From positions 248,001 through 312,000 of the forward strand of contig VIIQ02000032.1 in the NCBI GenBank assembly GCA_007449985.2: 64,000 nt of DNA. The letters run 5' to 3'. Positions 1 through 12,000 of the stretch are shown piece after piece. The notes under the pieces are model-generated. The model did not search any database. It was not told the origin of the DNA and was given only the letters and a program-made list of their open reading frames with translations. This stretch comes from Desmodesmus armatus (Eukaryota > Chlorophyta > Chlorophyceae > Sphaeropleales > Scenedesmaceae). Each line of letters opens with the position of its first letter. Position 1 is the stretch's first letter. The translations under genes were made by a program, and so were the position numbers.

Positions 1-189
1 AAGTCTGGCTGCACCAGCCAATGCACAGCCATGGGCGGAGCTCCAGGGTGGCGTGTGTCCAACCATCTGCACACTTTGCGCAGGGCATGCTCGCCAGCAG
101 GATTGGCAGGACTGTTCATCATACCACCAGCGGTTAAGTCTGCAGCACACGTTGGCTTCTCATATCTTTTGTTGCTGCATTGTGTGCAG

Positions 190-3100
190 GCCACCAAGCC
201 CACCTTCCGGCTGCACATCTATGTGCAGCTGGGCTGCAAGAGGAGCTCAACAGGACCACCGGAGAGCAGCCTGGCTTCCGAGGTAAGCTGGCTGTATGCT
301 GCCAAGCCGGCCCAGCTTGCGACGCCTCAGCAAGTCAATGCTGCAATCAAACATTTCGCGTGGCGCAGATGGCGTGACGTCACCATGCATGGTGTGCGAC
401 CCTGCTATCTCGTCACACGATGGTGCAGGCAGATGCAGGTGTTGCTGTCAGCAACATCACCAACATCACCCCTAAATGATGGTGGTTCCTGCTTATCCCA
501 TCATGCGGTAAGACAACTTTACTGTCTGCTGCAGGACCACTTGAGCGAAAACACCTCTGCCTCCACTCCGCAGTCAGCCATCGCAGCCGCAACAGCAGCC
601 GCCGGAGCCGTCGGCAGCGCCAGCAACAGCATCGGCACCCCGCGCCATGCCGACGGCGCCCACAGCTCTGACAGCAACAGGGCAGCATCCCTATTGCGGT
701 CAGCAGAGCCAGCGGGGCCCGGCTCTACGGGTCGCAACGGCGGCAACACCAACAACACGGCGACCACCGGTTTCACCAGTAGTGAGTACGATGATCTGGT
801 AGATGACATTGTGAGTGACAAGCCGGGGCTCAACCTGTCAGATCTGGAGGCAAAGCTGGACATCATTTCGCCTGAAGATCTCACGGTGAGTACTACGGGC
901 AAATTTTGGTACTGTCTGGCTGCACGTGCTGCACGTGCTGTCATTTCAAGATCTAGACCACCTGGGACATGCGAGATTTGACAATACAAGTATTCAAATT
1001 TATATTGGTGTCTTGTATGTTACTGATTGTGCCCAATATCATTGATGATTGCTCAGTTGGTGCCACCATCAGTTTTGGAATGCACCCACATGCATGCTTG
1101 TGGCTAGCGGGTGTGGCTTGTATTGTGATGCTGCTGACTCTTGACGGCAACACATGTTTCCCTGCTGCTGCTGTCACTCTCTGCATCACAGCCTGTGCGC
1201 CTCCTGGGCAGTGGTGGGTTTGGTGAGGTTTACCTCTGCCGCTGGCACAGCTCTGATGTGGCGGTAAGCACCTGCTCGTGCCAAAGGCACATGCATTTAC
1301 TGTATCAGCTCGGCCGGCGTAGAGTAATCCTTGGTCAGGCAGTGACGGGAAACGGTCAGGAGAAACAGGGTAGATCACTGAGCTATGACTGCATGCAGGA
1401 CAAGCAGCTTGCAGTCTACCCAGGAATCACTTCAGATGACAATCAAAACATAAACTTGCACTTTGTTCGTGCTTCCTGCAGGTGAAGTGCCTCAATCCTA
1501 GTCTGCTGGTGCCTGACGGAGCTATGGGCACAATCAGCAAGGTGGGTGGCCTGTGGGTTGCTGCAGCCAAACCCCGTACATGCTCACTTTGAGGGTGTCT
1601 ACCAGCCCGGGGCATGACGCGTGGCAACTGCTGTGTGCTACACTTTTAACGACTGTGCATCATGACATGTACCTGCTGGATGCAATTCCTGTCTCAACAC
1701 ACTTCACAATCGCCCACTTCAAATATCCTGCAGTGAACAGCAGCACAGCAGCAGAGTCTGTCTGTTTGTACTGCAGCCCGTATGCCCCCATTACTTCAAG
1801 TTGCAAGTTGCAGCTGTTATGCCTTCAATGTTTCAATTCGTCGACGTGTGTCTGTCTATCTTCTGCAGGAGAATGTGTCTGAGCTGCTGAAGGAGGCCAA
1901 CCTGCTGGGCAGTGTGCGTCACCCCAACATTGTGTGGGTGTACGGCCTGGTGCTGCCCCCCCTGGATGCTGCTGTGGAGGCCATCAAGCAGGGCCTGGCA
2001 CCTGGGCAGGGCATCGACGCTGTGAAGGTCACCATGCAGATGGCAAACAAGTGAGCGTTGTCACTCTTCTGCCGAATATTGCTCTGGCCCGTCAGGCGTG
2101 ACAGCTAGCTGCTGCAGCCTGAATTGGCGTGCGATTGCTCAGATTTGCCACAGAAAGCCAGTGTCGTATATAGTGGGTTGCGGACAGGCTGGCTGGCATT
2201 TGGCACGTTGGTGACCTCAGCTTCATGCTCAGTCAAACCCAGGCGTTATGAAGCCCTTCGGACGGCAATGCACACCTGCAGCACCCTATTTGGCATGTCA
2301 TTACACCAGTTGAGTGACACGTTTGATAAGCACTGAATGTGTGAGACTCTCAGTGGAAGTGGTTTGTCCACATGTAAGAATTTCACCGGATGCGGCATGT
2401 GCAGGCACCGCAGCGAGACCCCCATCAGTGCCCTGCGACCCCCTGCGCTGGTCACTGAGTACCTGGCCTCTGGCAGCCTGAGGGCAGCCATGGCACGCAA
2501 GGCTGACTTTGTGACCAAGGACAGTGTCAAGATCAAGCTGGCGCTGGATGCAGCAAGGGTGCGCCGCTGGTGGTGTAGTATAGCTGCATGAATGCCATTC
2601 TCTTGTTGTGCTGAGAGCAAATCAATGCCGGGCTGGGTGTAGCAGCTCGGCTGCATTGCGGGCGCAGGCAGTATTGCCATGTACTACTTCGGAAGCGTCT
2701 GCAACTCTACAGCTACAGCTTCAGCAGCATGATTTGCAGCTGTGCCCTTGTAGTATGACGATGGTGATTGGGCATGCAGCTGCCTGCTAGGCTCTTGTGG
2801 CGCTGGCAACTGGCGGTGTCCACCAAAATGTGTGTTTCGTCCATGTGCCTGCCTCAGGGGATGGAGTACCTGCACAACAAGAACATTGTGCACTTTGACC
2901 TGAAGACAGCCAACCTGCTGGTGGGCATGAGGGACAAGACACCCATCTGCAAGGTCAGGGCAGCGTGCCGTTCTTAGGGTCAGCTGCATATGGAGAGCTT
3001 GCACAACGGTGCTGCAAACATAGCTTGAATGCATATGCCCCCGTGGGGCAGTTGCCGCAGGCTGAGCAGCCGCTTGCTAGCTGGCATACATGCAGTGACC

Positions 3101-4921
3101 CTGCAGGCAGCGAAGTATTTTGTGCAGCTGCTGCAGCTGATGGTGTCTACTAGTTACCAGTGGTGTGGGGCAGTGCATTGGTGCTGCCAGTAACAACTAT
3201 AACAGTGTGCTATAACAGTGTGTGGTTGTGCAATTGTGTTGTGTAGGTGGCAGACTTCGGCCTGTCCAAGCAGAAGCAGCAGACATACGTCACTGGTGCG
3301 TCTTGGCATTGGCTGAGGGGACTTCTGAGCTGCTGTGACATGGTGATTTGTATGGGCCTGCAGGCCCACAGCTGTTGTGGTTCTTCAACTGCACGGCGGC
3401 ACTGGCCTGGCAGGGCATCATGCTGCGGCGATGTACACAGTTTGAGCGCACTTGCCGTATCCACCCGAAGCAATGCGGGCTTGTGTGACAGTGTTGGCTT
3501 GCTCTTTGGGGTTTTATGCATGTAGGTGTCGCCACACTGCGGGGAACTCTGCCATGGATTGCCCCTGAGATCATCAAGACACCCAGCAGCGTGACAGAGT
3601 CAGTGGTAAGTACTACCCATCGGTGGCACTGTTTGCTAGTGATGGCTGTTGAACTGCAGCTGTGTGTGGCCTGGCGTCATTGTCATGATGTGAAAGCAAC
3701 AGTTTGATTCGTGATGGTCTCAGCTAGCCACAGTAATAGAACATCATGCCACAAGTTGTGAAGAGCACAGACCTGTCAATGATTGTGATCTCCTTGAGAC
3801 TGCTGCTATTAGTCATGCCAACTCGACCAAAGGACAGTACCAAGGTTGCGTTGGCTGAGCTGCACAGCAGGCTTTGCTGGGTGCATTGCAGTTTTTCTAC
3901 CTCCACACCATGCTGTGTCACAACAACGGTTGGTTGGACCAATATCGTGATCATGACTATCGGGGTGTTCATCATGCTGTGCTGTGCTGTGCTGTGCTGT
4001 TGCGCTGTGCAGGACGTGTACAGCTTTGGCATAGTGCTGTGGGAGCTGTGGACGCTGCGTGAGCCTTTTGAGGGCATCAACTACCACGCACTGCTGCACA
4101 TGATGAGCACCAGCCAGGAGGCAGTCACACCACCACTGCCAGGTGGGGGGGGCAGTACTGCATAAGGGCGTTGCGCTGCGCCTGCTAATGTCTGCAGTCG
4201 TTCTGCTGCCCCTGGAGTGGTACCACATCCAGTATTGTATCCAGTGCCGCCTGCCTATTCATGTATATCTGGCCAGGTATCAGCATGCAGGGCGCAGTGT
4301 GAGCAACCTACCACTGCGCAGCCTGTGATCTAACGTTTGTTGTCACACCTAGTGACCGTGTTGCCCACCAATGGGTCATTCGTGCCCCCCAGTAGGCTGT
4401 ACTGTTCTGCTTACCGTCTGCTTCTCAGGCAGCTCAGACTGGGACCCTGATGTTCCTGCTGAGCCCTCACCAGGCTGGGAGGATGCCATCAGGGAGTGCT
4501 GGGAGCTCGACCCTGACAAGAGGTAGGTAAACTCGTTGAGGCTAGGTTTGTTGCTCAGTCACATGCATGATACTGTACCAGGTTGCAGACACGAGACCTG
4601 GAAGGTGGGCTTGGGGACCCATTGGAGGAGCTGCAGTATACTATAGTATATACGTAGGGATAACAATTGATGGAATTGACGCAGGTATAACAGGGATGTG
4701 GCCGATTCATGTGCAGCGTCATGCTGCATTTTGCCATGCATCAACAGGGAGCAAGAGATAAGATTTTGCTGTCTGCACTGCTGCCCCGCAGGCCCACCTT
4801 CAAGCAGTTGGTGTCCCGACTGGAGAGCATGATGCGACAGAACAGGCTGTTCAAGAAGCGGGTGGGCAGCGCACCAGCAGCACCAGGCTGTGCCACCGCT
4901 ACCCCCCAGTCTCAGGGCTGA
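190..4921 (+). CDS. TKL/Raf-like protein kinase, copy 1 (5' partial)
   Basis: Twelve exons are visible: 190-282, 535-885, 1192-1263, 1482-1541, 1869-2050, 2405-2558, 2858-2953, 3247-3295, 3526-3605, 4013-4142, 4429-4522 and 4792-4921 (stop TGA). They join in phase to 496 residues; earlier exons lie left of the window. The first two exons give a Ser/Thr/Asn/Ala-rich linker ending in an acidic stretch. The kinase domain follows: glycine loop [13 protein letters not shown], the VAVK lysine across the 1263/1482 junction, catalytic [13 protein letters not shown] in [28 protein letters not shown] and a closing RPTF. It should phosphorylate Ser/Thr in a signalling cascade; substrate unknown. Phe replaces Arg of HRD, so it is a non-RD kinase. 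A 24-residue insert follows the GLVLPP strand. No transmembrane segment is seen in the visible part. The paralogue starts 8.8 kb downstream. Confidence 0.88.
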
Positions 4922-7900
4922 GCAGGCCGTGCTTCAGGGCTGCAGAGTCTGCGCATGGCAGCTGGCAGCATTGGGCCATCATTCGAAGCCCTGCTTCCTG
5001 TTTGTGGACCTGTTTTGTGGTTGTTGTGCTGACGGTGCTCTCTGTTTGTGGATCTGAAGCGGGGTTGTGTGGCAGCGGCAGCAACATCGGCATTTGGATG
5101 GCAGGGCCCCTGGCCTATGGCTGTGTGTCTGCAGAAAAGGTGTGCCTGCAGCACGAATGCAGAGGCCACTTGGGTTTGCAGCCTGGCCTTGGCTGAGCTA
5201 GCCAAAGCTTGCTGACAGGAATCACAGGGCTGAACCACATAGTTGGACAGGCACTACCTTGTACCAACAGAGGGGGGCTTTGCAAATTGTGGGACCCCAC
5301 TGGAGCTGCAGTTACAGCCCACAGCGTGGTTTTGATGCTTGTTTGTGGTTTGGTCGAGTGTGCTGCGGCTCCTTGACAGCAAGTGTGGCCGTGTGTGCTA
5401 CTTTCAGTAATCACTGCCCTTCCAAGAGGGTGGTCTACCTTTGCCAGGCAATCGCAACAGGGTTTGCAGCAATGTCAGCAGTGCAAGTTGCCAGGCAATT
5501 GCATAAGGGTTTGCAGCAATGTCAGCAGTGCAGGCCTTATGTTGTCCAGCCCAAGGTGGTGGTGGTGTTGTTGGGGGTTTGTGTAGACGATTGGAAAATG
5601 GGCAAAAGGGGTTTAAGTTGATGTTGCAGGGTTTTCCATGCGCCGACGCAACTGTCGGTTTGGTTGTGTTGCTTCGTTTGTGTTGGCGTATCTGTTTTGT
5701 GTCGTTGCGTGGCAAGATGATTGTAGGACAACTGTTTTGCAGGGTGCGTGTTCACCAGGACTGTTTGTGCTGGAGTGGTTGGGTCAGGTTGCTCCTTGTG
5801 CCATGGTGGCAATCTGGCTTTGCATGGCCCTCGCTGTGTGGGACTGCGCAGGCTGTGACATGCTGGTCCAGGCTGACCTCACTGCTGGTCAGGTCTTCAG
5901 CTGACTTGCGGTGCAATTGAGCACTGTTCAATGGTGCTACAAATGCTGATGTTGTGGCAGCGCGCGGTTCCATCCTGCAGCCTCGACATCCAGCCAGTCA
6001 CTTATGGCACTGTCAGGTCTGAGCCGTGCAAGATGTCTGTCCAGACAGAAGGAGCAGCGGTACAGCATGCACATGATGTATCGCCATCGTTGGCTTGGGT
6101 GCGATCTGGCAAACGGAGTTGCGCCGCACTTGCAAGTCCCAATTAGCGGCTGGAGATGCTTCGACAGGGTGGGGTGAGCGCGGGGTGGGGTGACCAGCGT
6201 GAATGTGTCAAGGAATGTCAACTTTGTCAACTGCAGCGCTTGTGTTATCGCTCACGGGGCGGTAAATGCCCATGGTTCAGCATGGGGTGATGTGTTGTGT
6301 GAGGGTTGCGTGCGCATTGTGTTGGGGCCGGTGTCATGATGGGTGCAAAGCGCCTGCTGTCTTGTATGTCACATACGATGCTTTTTGCAAAGGCGTTTAC
6401 ATGTATGTGCATGACAGGTTGCATCTGAGGGGACGTTTGCACCTTGTGCACGGCGCCGCCCGCACGGCGCCGCCCGTGACGTGAGCTTGCCTGGCCCAAG
6501 TTGAAGCAGCATTTTGGCGGAAGGGTATAGCCGGTACAGACGCAGCACTGACAGTTTTATGTCCAGTTTTTGCAGGCATGCAAGGCTTGACTATGTGTGC
6601 CCCACCTGCTCTCGCCTTGCAAAGCTCTTGAGAGCTTGCTTGCGCATGCATGGCTGACACTGCGCAATTGGCGGTGCATCTCCTAGTGCTGGGCTGGGGC
6701 TCGTGCACACTGCGTCACTGTCATCATTGGGCAGATCATCATGCAGCATGCTGCAAGGTTCTCACCATGTTTCGGCTGCTTGTTGTGCTTGGTCGCTTGC
6801 ATGTGGCACTTGCATGTGGCACTAGCATGAGCGGGCACCTGCCTTGATTGCTTGTCTGTAGATTGTTTGCCCTGGCGCCCGTACTTTGTTTGCACTGCGC
6901 TGTATGTGCAATGCCCGTGGCGCTGCCGATATGGCACACAGCAGTCTAAAGGTGTTGCATACACAAGGCTGCATTTCGACTCCTCAGCTGATTGCAGTCG
7001 GCTGCTTGCATGCCTGTAAGCTGGGTCATGGTCACGGTCCTTGGTGGACGTTATTGGCTTGCAAGCACCTATTGCGTGAGCTGGCAAGCTGCCTGTGCGC
7101 ACTCAATTCGGGTTAGCGGCCTGTGCTTCTTGGCCTTGCTAGACTTGGGCAAAAGCGCAGCAAATGTGCATGCTGTGCATAGGTGGACGGGGCTGGGAGT
7201 TGCATGTCGATTGTTTGTCTGCATGTCCTTTCTTGTGTGGCGCTAGATTACGAGGCTTTTCGTTGTGCCACAACAGCAGCGGCGCTGCTGGGGTGCATGC
7301 GGCTGTCGGTGGTCTCAGCGGGTGGAAAGATGATCTATACGATCCGTCGCAGTCACTCTCTTGCAAGATACGTTTGGGTTGGCTGACTCCTTGATTCATC
7401 TCAGCTGTCCGCAGCTGCAGGGGCCTTGGTGCTGGGGGCATGCAGCTCTACTTACCACTTGGTACACTTATATGTTGGGTATTAATTTGCGTGGTGCGTG
7501 CACGCTGTTGGGCATTCAGATTGCGTGGTGCGTGCACGCTGGTTCAGTTGGCCTTGGGGCGCCGCAGTGCGACATTCTCTGTGCGCTTTTGCAGAGTCTC
7601 CAGTTGGACAGGCTGTTACTATGCTATGTTGTGCATGCAACACAGCGGCTGCACACAGATGTATCAGGGTCGCATGATTGTAGTGCCTTCCAAAAGCAAC
7701 CTATCTGTGTCCAGGGCACGTTCTGGGGGCATCGTAACCCCGCACCAGGATGATTGATAGATACTACCAGGCAGTACGTACCTTGTTGCATGCATCCTTG
7801 CTTGGCTGCCTTGCTTGCAGCTGTGGCCCTTCGTACCTAGGATCCTCCCCGCTACTCTCCTGAAGGTGGCACGCTGTGCAGGCCCTGCGTCAGGCCGGCT

Positions 7901-8574
7901 TGCGCCTTCTTGCCCTTGATATACACAGGTGCCACACTCAGTGTCCCTCATGTGGCTGCATGGCGCATTTGATGCTTTCAGGTCGTCCCCGGGGGTGTGC
8001 CAGCTGCACGATACAGTTTTGTTGCGGCATGGCTGCACTTGTAGTGCATGCATGACTTACCACGTGCGTTGAATGGGTGTCACACGCCATTGGTATGGAG
8101 TTGCGTGACCAGCTTGTTTGGCGGCAGTAGCAGCAACCTGTGCGTCACAGCCAGCAAGTGGCAGGTGTGTGGCTGAAGCCAGCACAGTCATTGTGACAGG
8201 GGTCACAAATGGTATCTGTCGCTACCCAAAATGCTGCTGTGGCGCCTATACTGGTTGTGTGGGGGTATGTCTACTGCTGATGGGTTCAGGGTTTGCTGAT
8301 TGGGCAATACACTGTGCAGGTACAGTCTTGCCATGACAGTTATCCCAGCTGCAAATGGGTTTGTTTGATGTGTGTGCTGTTAGGCGTTGGTTGTATCTGT
8401 TTTCTTTAGGCTTGTCGGTGGGGTTTTGAGCTTCCCTTGGGACGTTTGGGATGTGTTTTGTGTGTGTATGTTCCAGGTTTGGTACGTGTGCGGCAAAGCG
8501 CTGTAAAGAAACTGTACGTTTTGTGTCGGCCCCTCACCACTGTCAAACTTGCTGAACAATCTACAGTGCAGGCT
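4922..8574. other. Kinase copy 1 3' flank, no gene recognised
   Basis: Three and a half kilobases with no convincing exon on either strand. Open frames here are not preserved in the duplicate at 14,788-18,722, where indels shift them, so they are probably not coding. Small local repeats are present, such as a motif around 5,460-5,530 (gggtttgcagcaatgtcagc, twice) and a 23-bp repeat near 7,490-7,545. The stretch probably holds the kinase 3' UTR and the 3' region of the minus-strand RING-CH exon at 8,575. Confidence 0.6.
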
Positions 8575-8725
8575 TCAGCTACAGATCTGTACACCAAAGG
8601 AATTCGGATAGCACTTCAAGGCATCTGGACCCCGTGAAGAGCGCTCAAGTGTGTTGGTGTGGTTCTTGCAGAATATGACCACTGTCATCGCAACAAAGGC
8701 TAGGATGAAGGTGGACAGGAACATC
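8575..8725 (-). pseudogene. Orphan RING-CH transmembrane/C-terminal exon
   Basis: This is nearly identical to the last exon of the intact RING-CH gene at 18,723-18,873. It has the same acceptor (CTGCAG, then G-ATG), a hydrophobic helix (MFLSTFILAFVAMTVVIF), the Ser-Arg-Gly tail ending FGVQICS and the same TGA stop. No RING exon lies upstream on the minus strand; the sequence instead runs into the kinase copy 2 region at about 8,753. It is the truncated edge of the duplicated segment and cannot make a RING protein by itself. Confidence 0.85.
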
Positions 8726-9014
8726 CTGCAGGATTGCAGCAGCGCATATGCTGTGAGCAAGGAGTTGCCTGGACAGGGGGAAAGTCGTGCCACGAATGTT
8801 GGCAACATCCACGGAATGGTGAACCTGCCCCAGCTGGCTGAGGCAGCACTGGCAAATCTACAGGAGCACTGCATGTTGGTTCTTGCAGGGCATGCTTGCA
8901 ATCGGACTCGCCAGGCGCATTGGTAGGGGGTGCGTCCAGTCAATGTGGAATATTCATTGTGTTAATTCACACCTTAGCTGGCAATTTCCTGTGTTGCTGC
9001 TGCATTGACTTCAG

Positions 9015-12000
9015 GCCACCAAGCCCACCTTCAGGCTGCACATCTATGTGCAGCTGGGCTGCAAGAGGAGCTCAACAGGACCACCAGAGAGCAGCCTCAC
9101 TAGTGAGGTGAGCAGGCTAGGTGCTGTGTTGCTGGCTCAGCCCTCAGCACCTCAGCTGCCACATTGCATACAGTAGACAGCAACCTGCCGACCTACAACA
9201 TGCCATGTTTCGTGTCGTTGTGTTCAACTCCTTCCATTCGCGGTGTGCAAACCTTGCCTCTGTGCACTACTGTGCAGGCAGTGAGAAGTTTTGCCCCGGA
9301 TGGTTGCGGCAGCATAACCACTAACTGACTGCGGCTTCTGCTGGCCATGCGCCCCTCCCCCTGTGTTTCTGCTGCAGGACCACCTGAGCGAAAACACCTC
9401 TGCCTCCACTCCACAGTCGGCTATCGCAGCCGCCACAGCAGCAGCCGCAGCCGTCGGCAGCGCCAGCAACAGCAGCGGCACGCCGCGCCACGCTGACGGG
9501 ACCAACAGCTCTGACAGCAACAGGGCAGCAGCCCTATTGCGGTCAGCAGAGCCAGCGGGGCCCGGCTCTACGGGTCGCAACGGCGGCAACACCAACAACA
9601 CGGCGACCACCGGTTTCACTAGTAGTGAGTACGATGATCTGGTAGATGACATTGTGAGTGACAAGCCGGGGCTCAACCTGTCAGATCTGGAGGCAAAGCT
9701 GGACATCATTGCCCCTGAGGACCTCACGGTGAGCATTACTGGTTGGACTGGTTGGTGCCACCAACTCAGGCTGAGTGGTGTGGCATGAGGTGGTGTCATA
9801 TGTGTAGCAGCAGTGCAGGTGGTACTGATTTTTTTGGCAGCAGTGCATGAACGGTGCCGTCAATGCTTGTGGCGGTGCCGGTGAACGCAGCAATGTGCAT
9901 GCAGCTATGTGAGTCCCGATGGCGACATCACTGGGACCCAGAGGATCCATCGTTGGGTGTGTGCATGGGCGCGCTCACTGATACTTGATGCGGCCTTGCT
10001 CGTGTTGACTGTCTGGAAATGCAGCCACCTGCATACTTGTGAGTTGCTCATGCACCGCCTTCTGCCTCTGCTGCTGCTGCCGCTGCTGCTGCTCCTGCTG
10101 TCACTGCTGCGCAGCCTGTGCGCCTGCTGGGCAGTGGTGGGTTTGGTGAGGTTTACCTCTGCCGCTGGCACAGCTCTGATGTGGCGGTAAGCAGTCGCTC
10201 GTGCAAGAAGCATACGCTTGCGCTGTATCAACTCGGTTGGAGTTGGGTGCTGGCGAGGCAGTAACGAACGGCAGTCAGCAGCACAAGGGTAGTTCAAGCT
10301 GTGTTCACGTCTAGTGCAAGCTTTGCTGAGCCTGCAATCACACTGGGAGTCTGACTCCAGGTGAAGATCGGGATGTAATCATGGTGTGAACAAACACTTT
10401 GTTTGTGCTTCCTGCAGGTGAAGTGCCTCAACCCCAGTCTGCTGGTACCTGACGGGGCTATGGGCACAATCAGCAAGGTGGGTGGGCTCTGCTTTGCTGC
10501 AGCCAAATACATGCTCACTTTGATTCGGCATGATGCGCGACAACTGGTGTGTGCTACACACATTCTGACTGCCCATCATGACATGTACCTGCTGGATGCA
10601 ACTCCTGTCTCAACACACTTTGCAGTTCCCTACTTCAAAGATCTGCAGAGTCTGCATTATGTACTGCAGCCTGTATGCCCCCATTACTTGTACTTCAGCT
10701 GTTATGCCTTCATTATTTCAATTCGTCAACGTGTGTCTGTCTGTGTACTGCAGGAGAATGTGTCAGAGCTGCTGAAGGAGGCCAACCTGCTGGGCAGTGT
10801 GCGGCACCCCAACATCGTGTGGGTGTACGGCCTGGTGCTGCCCCCCCTGGATGCTGCTGTGGAGGCCATCAAGCAGGGCCTGGCACCTGGGCAGGGCATC
10901 GACGCTGTGAAGGTCATCATGCAGATGGCCAACAAGTGAGCGCTGTCATTACTATGCCAGCTGAAAGTCGAAACAATTTCACCTGTGGCAACGTGCTGAG
11001 CATGCTGTCGTGCAAGATGACTCACAACTTGAAGTGCGATAAATGCTCGCCATATAGCGCAAGAGTTTGATGCAGAGTCTGTCAACATGCATGTGCAGGC
11101 ACCGCAGCGAGACCCCCATCAGTGCCCTGCGGCCCCCTGCGCTGGTCACTGAGTACCTGGCCTCTGGCAGCCTGAGGGCCGCCATGGCACGCAAGGCTGA
11201 CTTTGTGACCAAGGACAGTGTCAAGATCAAGCTGGCTCTGGATGCAGCAAGGGTGTGTGGCTAGTGTTGTAGTATAGCTGCATGAATGCTCCTGTTGTGC
11301 TAACAGCAAATCCATGCCGGGCTGGGTGTAGCACCCCGGCTGCATCGCGGGCGCAGACAGAATGACAATATTATGTTGAAGCGTCTGCAACTGTGTAGTA
11401 GCATCATCATGATGTGCAGCTGTGCCCATGCAGTACAACTATATAACTGGGTTTGATGTGCAGTACAACCATATATGGGGGTTGGCCAGCGTTGCTGGCA
11501 CTGACTGGCTGTTCTCGTCACACGCGTGCTGTGTGTTCCATGTTGCCTGTCTCAGGGGATGGAGTACCTGCACAATAAGAACATCGTGCACTTTGACCTG
11601 AAGACAGCCAACCTGCTGGTGGGCATGAGGGACAAGACACCCATCTGCAAGGTACGGGCAGCTTGCCGTTGTTAGGGTCAGCGGCATGCAGACAGCGTAC
11701 ACAAAAGTGCTGCAATCATAGCTTGATTGCCCCTCCATGGGGCAGGTGCCGCAGGCTGACCAACTGCTTGCCAGCTGGCAACATGCAGTGACCCTGCAGG
11801 CAGCAAAGTATGTTGCGCAGCTGCTGCAGCTGATCGTGTCTACTATATACCAGTGGTGTGGGGCAGTGCATTGGTGCTGCCAGTAACAACAATTTGTGAC
11901 GTTATGTCTAATGCTATAACAGTGTGTTGTTGTGCATTTGTGTTGTGTAGGTGGCAGACTTCGGCCTGTCCAAGCAGAAGCAGCAGACATATGTCACTGG

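Larger units (their letters stand above)
1..8752. repeat. Tandem segmental duplication, unit 1
   Basis: Unit 1 matches unit 2 (about 9,000-18,890) collinearly. It contains the kinase exons and introns, the 3.65 kb 3' flank (for example 4,990-5,200 against 14,860-15,060, and 8,070-8,340 against 18,000-18,260) and the last exon of a RING-CH gene. Similarity stops at about 8,752, inside what would be the RING-CH intron, next to its transmembrane exon. Unit 1 also lacks about 235 bp present in unit 2 at 18,477-18,714. A comparable stretch precedes the related RING-CH locus at 20,170-20,400, so unit 1 probably lost it. The left edge of the unit is outside the window. Confidence 0.85.

Noticed and set aside
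31..981. 316-codon plus-strand frame
   Set aside because: It reads through introns. Only 190-282 and 535-885 are exons, shown by splice sites and by the identical exons in kinase copy 2.
8651..8926. 91-codon plus-strand frame covering the orphan RING-CH exon
   Set aside because: The first 25 codons are antisense of a RING-CH exon; only the part after 8,753 might be coding and it is unproven.
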